A stretch of DNA of 36,727 bases from JAGMCJ01 sp046761005 (GTDB taxonomy: Archaea; Thermoplasmatota; Thermoplasmata; RBG-16-68-12; JAGMCJ01): positions 1 through 36,727 of the forward strand of contig JBHIFI010000014.1 of assembly GCA_046761005.1 (NCBI GenBank). The letters run 5' to 3'. The notes beneath the pieces were generated by a model that saw only the letters and a program-made list of their open reading frames with translations, was not told the DNA's origin and did not search any database. Numbering within the stretch: position 1 is the stretch's first letter; every line of letters starts with the position of its first letter. This document shows positions 31,601-36,727 of this stretch, in pieces. The translations under genes and the position numbers were made by a program.

Positions 31601-33672
31601 TGGACTCTGTACAAGTTGGGTCCACCAATAGTTGTGTACGCAAATCCATCGGGTGACGGCATGACCATTGTAGACAAGAAGCTGGCTTCCCTGAACCGTA
31701 CTATATCTCTATGGAATTGTGAGCGATTTCCATTGTAGGTCGTGAGTCTGTAGTGACCGTCAACAGGGCGAACAACCTTGAAGGTGTATGCAGGGGTTGT
31801 CTCGTTCTTCGTTCCGTTGTCTCCTATGTAGTAGTAGGAATAGACACCGGGTTCTAGAGGGACTGTCAGAGCATATTCCTTTGTGTCGGTGTAGGTAGTG
31901 TCTCCAACATTCAGCTCTCTCATCCTGAACACATGCCATTGACCTACTTCCTCGATCGCAAGACCAACGAATGCTGGCGGATTGTCCTCAGCATTGAAGT
32001 AAGACACTTTGAACGTGGCAGGACTCGTGTCATCCAGTACAGCGGGCATCTCCTCACGAAACCAAAGTACGCAATCAATGCAGAGATTATCGCAGTTCCC
32101 CAGGCTCCTCGAATTCTTTGCGTAGCCCATCTTCCCTGAGAAATCGATATCCTTGAAGTCAACGTAATCTGCGAAGAAGTATCTCGGGGTATTGAGCCAG
32201 AATCTGCTCTGATTGCCTTCTGTTTTGCTTCTCAGTACGACTGGATGAGTCTCGTTCCCTATCAAGCGAATGATACTGGCTCCATAGCCATTGCGAAATG
32301 TGATAGCCTCACCCACCGCAATCTGCACGCCTGGTTCAACCGTCAGATTGACGTAGTCGCTGTTGATGTGGCCCACATACAGATTCCGAAGTGTGACGTT
32401 CCTATCGATCACAAGACTTCCACTGTGTATTGTTATGCTGTCCGACTGTCGAGGCGGGTAGGAAACGATTTCGCTGAGATAGTGTACACCCTTTCCAATT
32501 GCTATATCGAAAGCTCCTAGAATGTTGAATCCGTTCCGCGAGGAGAGCATTGCATTTCCAGTGAAGAAGACCAAGTCGAAAGAGACTTCACTGTTATGGA
32601 ATTCCGAAATCCCGTTGGAACCGAATACGGTGATTCCTCCTGGTCCATCCTTGGTTATGTTGTCATACTCGCCGTGAAAAGCTGACGTGTAGAATATGCA
32701 GGAAGCGGATCCGAACGAGTTGTTTGTGAATGACAGAGTATAGGGAGTCTCCTGAGCGTAGCATGTCCCTGATTTTGAAAGATTGAACGATGAGAAATCG
32801 ATATCCACTACACTGGAAGAGAGCGATCTAATGTCCTTCATGTATCTGAAGACTGCGTAATCCGCTTGCCATTTGGCATTTGTCCTCCCCTCCCAACCAT
32901 TTGTGACAGGTTGTCCGTCATTCGCGCTCGTAATCGTTGGGCGGTGATTCGTGTCGCCGGTCAGGTTTATGTACCCACTGGTTGTCACGGTGAATCCACA
33001 GCCTGCTTGGTCAGTGAAATTGAGAAATGTCCTTGGTTTACCAACCGCAATGGCGTCGACTTCCAAAGAGGATGTTCCCTCTATGTGGATCTGATACAGC
33101 TCAATGTCATGCTTCAGTGCAAGTGTTGTCCCACTGTTGACGATAACGCTGTACAGAGGGTCCAAAGAAGATATGTTTTGGGTGTGACCGCCTTTGAATT
33201 CCACAGTCCCAGCCCCATGCATGAATGAGCCGTTCAGCTGAAGCCAATCTCCCTCAACATAGATGTCGTGCCCGTTCGCCTCAAATGATCCGCCCTTCTG
33301 CCAATATGCCCCATTCTCGTCTCCTCTTGATGACAGAACCATGGACCCCTGCAGGATGATTCTTCCCGCGAAAGTATCTTTCAAGTCCAAGTTGCCGATA
33401 GTCAGTGGAAAGGAGGAGGTGACTATCTCGTCTACTGTGGATGCAAAAGTCGCTGTATCGTTCTCACCGCTTGGGTAGTTTGCGTCCAAATTCCAGTTCA
33501 AAGGATCCGTCCAATTCCTTCCGTCGCCGCCGCCATCCCATTGATAGTCATATCCAGAGTTGAGTCCGACTGGGGGGTCTTGACCTGCAGGTGAGTCATG
33601 CACAAATGGAGCTACCGCGAGGGCAATCATGACAAAGGCTGTTGCAAGGCCTCCTTTCTTGGATTCAACCAC
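28672..33672 (-). CDS. Giant secreted, sequon-rich surface protein with Asp-box repeats
   Basis: A 1666-residue protein. Residues 1-29 form a signal peptide (ESKKGG, then a hydrophobic stretch, APFVHDSPAG). The N-terminal third is beta-rich with an autotransporter-like WDGGGDGRNWTDPLNWN opening. The middle has at least three Asp-box (BNR) turns: SADYGSTW, SSDKGLTW and SSDYGKSW, which build beta-propellers as in sialidases. A jelly-roll-like, carbohydrate-module-like segment follows (PSSARIIN, YTFSFWVKAN). Near the C-terminus are a fibronectin type III domain (PPSLESVTLSG, TEYRIYRTNG) and two copies of a GWNLIGVP-type domain. By hand I count about 41 NxS/T sequons. No membrane anchor is visible. 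It is likely secreted or S-layer associated and a probable N-glycan acceptor. The GTG start at 33672 is supported by a TATA-like box 28 bases upstream. Confidence 0.85.
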   Translation of the reverse strand: MVESKKGGLATAFVMIALAVAPFVHDSPAGQDPPVGLNSGYDYQWDGGGDGRNWTDPLNWNLDANYPSGENDTATFASTVDEIVTSSFPLTIGNLDLKDTFAGRIILQGSMVLSSRGDENGAYWQKGGSFEANGHDIYVEGDWLQLNGSFMHGAGTVEFKGGHTQNISSLDPLYSVIVNSGTTLALKHDIELYQIHIEGTSSLEVDAIAVGKPRTFLNFTDQAGCGFTVTTSGYINLTGDTNHRPTITSANDGQPVTNGWEGRTNAKWQADYAVFRYMKDIRSLSSSVVDIDFSSFNLSKSGTCYAQETPYTLSFTNNSFGSASCIFYTSAFHGEYDNITKDGPGGITVFGSNGISEFHNSEVSFDLVFFTGNAMLSSRNGFNILGAFDIAIGKGVHYLSEIVSYPPRQSDSITIHSGSLVIDRNVTLRNLYVGHINSDYVNLTVEPGVQIAVGEAITFRNGYGASIIRLIGNETHPVVLRSKTEGNQSRFWLNTPRYFFADYVDFKDIDFSGKMGYAKNSRSLGNCDNLCIDCVLWFREEMPAVLDDTSPATFKVSYFNAEDNPPAFVGLAIEEVGQWHVFRMRELNVGDTTYTDTKEYALTVPLEPGVYSYYYIGDNGTKNETTPAYTFKVVRPVDGHYRLTTYNGNRSQFHRDIVRFREASFLSTMVMPSPDGFAYTTIGGPNLYRVHRNDSLELIHSFAGWSGTNGLLVTTDGIMFVSLRNTSAPYNSSLFRSADYGSTWQRVGPWNVQENFGFDVDDRGGYYFANYSQRMFGQKAQNISVYKSSDKGLTWRAILNVTTPTADHMHIVRVDPYVPGSIWATHGDDPPGNGLWHSSDYGKSWEFLLYEQHTAAVFDEEYVFFGQDNTPYAMRAYDKTQDAFFYTHTLPDEGWQAWTAIEYTWHMTTINGVFWQILTDYGGGKEDGLWASWDGFHWVMVDHFGPAFPRGLTEVYGKLYLSFNEGSNTRIYEMMSKEDIMELYFATHPTNETLLHNGSFRTGHTLQPLSHYVIENPRVRFRSHPVRQFIMHPDMEHWSYGCQQNTGPCGWSPAQTGIGNVSWARDYEIYHSPPSSARIINTNAQEAYYVMHSHPSAFGEYLKPHTYYTFSFWVKANKTYPRGLCWEIHWIDEAGNDLGKSGAWCPESLTTNWTRYSGQHYSMSNTKRVQIWWYVLGKYLTVWTDDWSWTEGANTTALPVNPYPGYSNGTLNTGNISYLRIGPNVLSYSESDGVLSNSSYTTWISSTDRVGGFIDFSASVETSGISDYQITGDTVLFVEDGYVVDYDHDEDKALLRIFGGQIHIARKVRVGYLGFNGMDVLINPTDPLYLNFTNWSEEQVAIEYNSTSDNNVSFLVGRLLPLQNYTISVGMQTDYTVTDASGYLVYNFSGSGEHTIVIEKGGIEPPSLESVTLSGQSLENLTLIWSPSPDEAEFNITEYRIYRTNGTYDRLLLGYQLVGTIPLGTNAYNDAGAGLGDNQNYFYGVCAITDTNLSTCAVLQGGKFIRPLGPGFQLISVPLLQSDYGIESVLQTVVFERAWSYDSKEESWLSYMKSKTYLGSLLDLGTTDGLWVEVSAPCDYVIAGIVPLYTTIELSTGWNLIGVPSFLGNITVSQLKAETPTLRVEGYSSLNPPSYLKVLADSDRLFPGFGYWVYLNQAALWTITNY

Positions 33673-33695
33673 TAGTCAGTCGAGCTGGGGACAAG

Positions 33696-33704
33696 AATAT
33701 AATT
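33696..33704 (-). promoter_or_regulatory. Putative TATA box of the giant surface-protein gene
   Basis: AATTATATT on the minus strand, centred 28 bases before the GTG start at 33672. It fits a leaderless transcript and shows the gene can be expressed independently of the flippase gene, 127 bases upstream. Confidence 0.5.
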
Positions 33705-33799
33705 GTTTCGTTATCATTCTTCCTGGAGCGATTTGGAATCCGGTTGTCTGAGATTGATTCCTCGGTCAGCTCTCCTTGATGTCGTGTGCTATCGCCCTT

Positions 33800-35350
33800 C
33801 TATTTCTCTTGTTTGACATCGCGTTTTGATCTGAACGCCGATGCAAGGTCTCCGATGAGCTTCCTAACATCTGATTTCTCTCCCTCTTCGAGACCCATGA
33901 AGTAGAAGAGTGTCAGAACTAGGGACACGCCCATGATGACCAAGAGAAGGAGCACAGAAAGGCTAGGTTCAGGTATCAGCATACTAAGTAGGATTAGGGG
34001 AATTGCCGCTAGAAGGGCAGAAGGATAGACACGTGACAAGACGCCACTCAGGAAATCTCTGGCGGATACACCCAGAAGCTTCAGTATTCCCCACACGAAG
34101 GCTCCTTCCAAGAAGAAGAAAGGAATGGTCCTGCCAAGTGCCACGCCTGTCATTCCGAATTGGAGGGAGAGGATTATAGAGGATGGCAAAGTCAAAGCGA
34201 AGAGCAGAATGTAGAAGTAGAGGACTAGTCTGAGTTTGTTCATTCCAGTCAGGATCTGTACAGCCGTCTGATGATTCATTGCCAAGAAGAGATGAATGAT
34301 CAGTATCCTGGTAATGATTGAATACTGCACAAAGTCCTCGCCGACCCAGTATCTGAGGATTTGTTCAGTGAAGATCATGACCGGTAGAGCGAGACATAAG
34401 GTGATAGCAGAGTAGTACTTCGTTCCTCGGATGAAGAGCTTCTTTGTTCTCTCCTTCTCTTCTCTCGCGTCCATTTCTGATGCCACTGGAACGAATGTTG
34501 AGACTGAGATGCCCGGAAGCCTGGAGACTCCCTGGTAGATCTTCCAGGCCGCCACATAGAATGTTACCAGCTCCACCGAAAGCACTGCGCCAACAATGAG
34601 CTGGTCTATTTGCAGAACGAGGGAAACCAATACTTGGATCGGAAACATCATCCCGCTGAAAGCTAGAATCGACCGAGTTTGGATTCTCGCCGTCTTCGAC
34701 CAGCCGATGTCTATGTAGGGAAGAGACCGTTGTAGGAGATAGGATCCCAAGAGAGGTTTCACAAGGCCGAAGACTACGGTAAGGAAGACAAGCTCCACCA
34801 GTCCATAACCTAGCATCAGGACCGCTACGGTAACCACGGCTGTTACGCCAGTCGAAACCATTGTGAGAGCTGAGGCGAGATCATATCGCTGTATTCCTCC
34901 AAGTGCAGCACTGAAGATTCGGAAGGAAAAGCCGAAGAGCAAAGATGAGGCCAGTAAGTAAATCACAGCCCTTGCCTGAGACTCGTGCGCGGCGTCGATA
35001 TTAAATATCGACAGTATGGGATCCCCAAGCAATATCAAGAGCAGGAAGACCGTTGCGCCAACACCAATGTAGAGAAAGAAAGTGGAGTTGATCATGGCGT
35101 TCAGCTTATCCTCATCTTCACGAGCATGGTATTCCGCAACATACTTGGCTATGCCTGGGGCGATTCCGAGATCAACTATGCCGAAATATCCAGTAATCAC
35201 ATTTGCTATTGCCCAGATTCCAAAAGCAATTGGTCCTAAGTAGTAGACCATGAATGGAAGCAGGAGGAAGGAAATGATCCAAGTCCAAGCTCTCATGATC
35301 GCAATGGCCAAGGTATTCTTGGCGATCTTCCTCTTCGTTGTCGTACTCAT
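33800..35350 (-). CDS. Wzx-type polysaccharide/oligosaccharide flippase
   Basis: A 516-residue membrane protein with about fourteen helices, of the MOP/Wzx (polysaccharide synthase RfbX-like) family. Typical are the N-terminal KRKIAKNTLAIAIMRAWTW, the loop LLLPFMVYYLGPIAFGIWA and LGIAPGIAKYVAEYHAR (the GxxxxIxRxxAE-like segment), with a charged cytoplasmic end. Such proteins move lipid-linked glycans from the inner to the outer face of the membrane, which is the step needed between the operon's cytoplasmic enzymes and attachment to surface proteins. The start at ATG 35350 is preferred to a GTG at 35356 (TGTGAG upstream). A TATA-like box at 35389-35396 serves it. Confidence 0.9.
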   Translation of the reverse strand: MSTTTKRKIAKNTLAIAIMRAWTWIISFLLLPFMVYYLGPIAFGIWAIANVITGYFGIVDLGIAPGIAKYVAEYHAREDEDKLNAMINSTFFLYIGVGATVFLLLILLGDPILSIFNIDAAHESQARAVIYLLASSLLFGFSFRIFSAALGGIQRYDLASALTMVSTGVTAVVTVAVLMLGYGLVELVFLTVVFGLVKPLLGSYLLQRSLPYIDIGWSKTARIQTRSILAFSGMMFPIQVLVSLVLQIDQLIVGAVLSVELVTFYVAAWKIYQGVSRLPGISVSTFVPVASEMDAREEKERTKKLFIRGTKYYSAITLCLALPVMIFTEQILRYWVGEDFVQYSIITRILIIHLFLAMNHQTAVQILTGMNKLRLVLYFYILLFALTLPSSIILSLQFGMTGVALGRTIPFFFLEGAFVWGILKLLGVSARDFLSGVLSRVYPSALLAAIPLILLSMLIPEPSLSVLLLLVIMGVSLVLTLFYFMGLEEGEKSDVRKLIGDLASAFRSKRDVKQEK

Positions 35351-35388
35351 TCTCACATCACTTTTTCTATGAACTCAGAGTCCTCTCC

Positions 35389-35396
35389 TATAAACT
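35389..35396 (-). promoter_or_regulatory. Putative TATA box of the flippase gene
   Basis: AGTTTATA on the minus strand, preceded by CAAAAAG, 42 bases (centre) before the ATG at 35350, implying a leader of about 15 bases. Confidence 0.45.
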
Positions 35397-35403
35397 CTTT
35401 TTG

Positions 35404-35419
35404 GAGTTGTTAGCAACTC
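35404..35419. promoter_or_regulatory. Palindrome next to the flippase promoter, possible operator
   Basis: GAGTTG (35404-35409), TTAG, CAACTC (35414-35419): a perfect 6-bp inverted repeat. It lies directly upstream of the flippase TATA/BRE region, where an archaeal repressor or activator could bind. Only the symmetry and position support it. Confidence 0.3.
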
Positions 35420-35537
35420 AAGAACCCAGCACTGTGAACGTACTTCTCGACATTCGATCATATATCGTCGACCTGTATTCATTTTGCCACATAGGCTTCA
35501 TTCAATGACATCGATTTACATCCGAGCCAACGGATAT

Positions 35538-35545
35538 CTTTATAG
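35538..35545 (+). promoter_or_regulatory. Putative TATA box for the rightmost plus-strand genes
   Basis: CTTTATAG in GGATATCTTTATAGTCACC. Its centre is 28 bases before the ATG at 35570, the spacing of a leaderless start, and 156 bases before the glycosyltransferase ATG at 35698. Confidence 0.5.
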
Positions 35546-35569
35546 TCACCTTTTCTTTACTTCACTGCG

Positions 35570-35701
35570 ATGATTGAGGCCAGTCTGTTCTATCAGGAAT
35601 CCCGTGCCGCGGAAGCCATATCAACTCGATTCCATCCCTCCCATCTTCGTAGTCGTGGAGGGTTTCTGAGACATCCTGATGACCTGAGAGGGAGCACATG
35701 A
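35570..35701 (+). CDS. Possible leaderless 43-residue leader protein coupled to a glycosyltransferase
   Basis: An ATG at 35570 lies exactly where a leaderless transcript from the TATA-like box at 35538-35545 would begin. The frame runs 43 codons and its TGA (35699-35701) overlaps the glycosyltransferase ATG as ATGA. The peptide starts MIEASLFYQESRAAEAIS and is Arg/His-rich later (HPSHLRSRGGFLRHPDDLR). It has no hydrophobic helix and no family I recognise. It could be a small protein, a regulatory leader peptide or an untranslated leader with an accidental frame. Confidence 0.4.
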   Translation: MIEASLFYQESRAAEAISTRFHPSHLRSRGGFLRHPDDLRGST

Positions 35702-36603
35702 AAGTGCTTCATTATGGGAACTTCTCGACGGTTTGGACGCTCCGGGAAATCCAAAGGAAACACGGCTTGGAGGCCAGGGTCCTCGACACAAATCCTTCTC
35801 CTCTGCTTTTTCACAGCGACTATGTGGTTCCTCATAAACTAGCGACCGACGTCATGGACAAAGGTGTATGGATCGGCTATGTGCTGTCGATTGTGCGGAA
35901 ATTCGACATTATACATTTTCATGGCGGCTTGGGCAAAGTTCGGGCCAGGGTTGCCACCGTGGCGAGGAATCTTGGGAAGAAGATAGTAGTTCACTACCGT
36001 GGTAGTGATTTGAGGGAATCATTACGGGCTGGTTTTCAACATCTCGCTGACGCAATAGTAGTCTCCACTCCAGATTTGAAGGCCTTCTGCAAGGGTGCTA
36101 CATATATCCCCAATCCTGTGAAACCACTACCTCCAAGACCTCTACCTGATTTCCCTTTCAAAATTGTCAATGCTCACACATCGAGGTTTGACAAGGAGAA
36201 GGTAAAGGGGTCCGATACAATCATGAGAATCCTCCGTGAACTGGAATCGGAACTTGGATTTGAGGTCATAGAAGTCGTCGACCTCCCTCACGAAGACGCG
36301 ATTGCCAGATATTCAAGAGCTCATGTTGCCGTCGATAGTCTCTTCTTGGGCTGGTATGGAGTCTTTGCCGTGGAGTGCATGCTAATGGGGATTCCTGTAT
36401 TGGCTCATATTGACAAGACCTTTGGTGATCCTCCACTCCTTTCGGTGACCTCGACGGAATTGAGAGATGCGTTGATTGGACTTGCCGACGACAAAGATGA
36501 GATTGAGAGGCTTGGGAGGATTCAGAGAGACTACGCTCTTGCCCATCATGATCCAGAAAGCGTATTCAGGCAAGTTCACCGGATTTATGAGTCGTTCCAA
36601 TGA
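35698..36603 (+). CDS. Short family 4-like glycosyltransferase
   Basis: A 301-residue GT-B-like transferase, shorter than the other family members here. The N domain begins MKVLHYGNFSTVWTLREIQ, then FDIIHFHGGLGKVRARV and VVHYRGSDLRES, an acceptor-side set common in GT4 proteins. The C domain is reduced: AHTSRFDKEKVKGSDTI, VIEVVDLPHEDAIARYSRAH and FAVECMLMGIPVLAH in place of the usual longer donor loop. GAGAGGGAGCAC lies just before the ATG and can act as ribosome-binding site. The start also overlaps the stop of the putative leader ORF. A further ORF follows with an ATGA overlap. Confidence 0.85.
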   Translation: MKVLHYGNFSTVWTLREIQRKHGLEARVLDTNPSPLLFHSDYVVPHKLATDVMDKGVWIGYVLSIVRKFDIIHFHGGLGKVRARVATVARNLGKKIVVHYRGSDLRESLRAGFQHLADAIVVSTPDLKAFCKGATYIPNPVKPLPPRPLPDFPFKIVNAHTSRFDKEKVKGSDTIMRILRELESELGFEVIEVVDLPHEDAIARYSRAHVAVDSLFLGWYGVFAVECMLMGIPVLAHIDKTFGDPPLLSVTSTELRDALIGLADDKDEIERLGRIQRDYALAHHDPESVFRQVHRIYESFQ

Positions 36604-36727
36604 GGAAGGCGATCAAGAATCGCCCAGCTTTCATCCCATTTCTCTTGTCACATTATGGTTTCCTTCACCTTATCAGTACTTCCGCATGTTGGACGTCTGA
36701 ACTCAGAGTGAGAGATACTATAGCTCT
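36600..36727 (+). CDS. Possible next gene, cut by the window edge
   Basis: An ATG at 36600 overlaps the glycosyltransferase stop (ATGA), and the frame stays open for 42 codons to the window end. It starts MRKAIKNRPAFIPFLLSHYG. The alternative +1 frame reads LWFPSPYQYFRMLDV and then stops, so a frameshift or wrong frame cannot be excluded. No family is recognisable from so few residues. Confidence 0.35.
   Translation, partial: MRKAIKNRPAFIPFLLSHYGFLHLISTSACWTSELRVRDTIA

Larger units (their letters stand above)
35351..35697. other. Divergent promoter region, 347 bases
   Basis: It lies between the flippase (minus) and a glycosyltransferase (plus). It holds a TATA-like box for each direction (35389-35396 minus, 35538-35545 plus), a palindrome at 35404-35419 beside the flippase promoter and a 43-residue ORF at 35570-35701. 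No tRNA-like fold or repeat array is visible. The stretch 35420-35535 shows nothing I can interpret. Confidence 0.5.

Overview
The window looks like a euryarchaeal chromosome segment, most likely from a Thermoplasmata-type archaeon. The domain call rests on archaeal marker genes: ribosomal protein L18Ae/LX, prefoldin alpha, the archaeal form of FtsY, a eukaryotic-type primase small subunit (PriS), an HVO_0476-type zinc-finger protein and a GPT/ALG7-like GlcNAc-1-phosphate transferase. TATA-like boxes lying about 25-30 bases in front of start codons (leaderless style) agree with this. The narrower lineage is inference.

Left part, 1 to about 12.2 kb, is housekeeping. It starts with the 3' end of a family 2 glycosyltransferase. 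A minus-strand L18Ae-pfdA-ftsY cluster follows, then a divergent radical SAM gene (possibly LipS-like). Next come minus-strand runs joined by ATGA stop/start overlaps: a two-winged-helix regulator with pcm, TraB with ThyX, and PriS with a large membrane/TPR/helix-hairpin-helix protein. A small membrane protein, a secreted anchored protein with two hairpins in its leader, an HVO_0476 zinc-finger protein and a rhomboid protease complete this part.

Middle part, 12.3 to 28.5 kb, is a surface-glycan locus. On the minus strand lies wecB (UDP-GlcNAc 2-epimerase), interrupted by one in-frame TGA. Diverging from it is a long plus-strand operon: GPT/AglH-like initiating transferase, a polysaccharide deacetylase with apparently permuted motif order, a FemAB-like transferase, a DUF354 protein, six GT-B (family 4 type) glycosyltransferases, a GT-C-like membrane protein, a second deacetylase of normal layout and a radical SAM/SPASM-like protein. 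Most junctions are ATGA or TGATG overlaps. Several of the gaps that remain are filled exactly by tiny ORFs (11-40 codons) that share start and stop bases with both neighbours; this pattern is the least explained feature of the window.

Right part, 28.7 kb to the end, has a 1666-residue secreted protein with about 41 N-glycosylation sequons and Asp-box repeats, and a Wzx-type flippase, both on the minus strand. A 347-base divergent promoter region separates them from another plus-strand glycosyltransferase and a gene cut by the window edge. A coherent reading is: lipid-linked glycan is started by the GPT homologue, extended and trimmed by the operon, flipped by the flippase and attached to surface proteins such as the neighbouring giant glycoprotein. 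No oligosaccharyltransferase (AglB) is visible. I saw no tRNA, rRNA, insertion sequence or CRISPR array.
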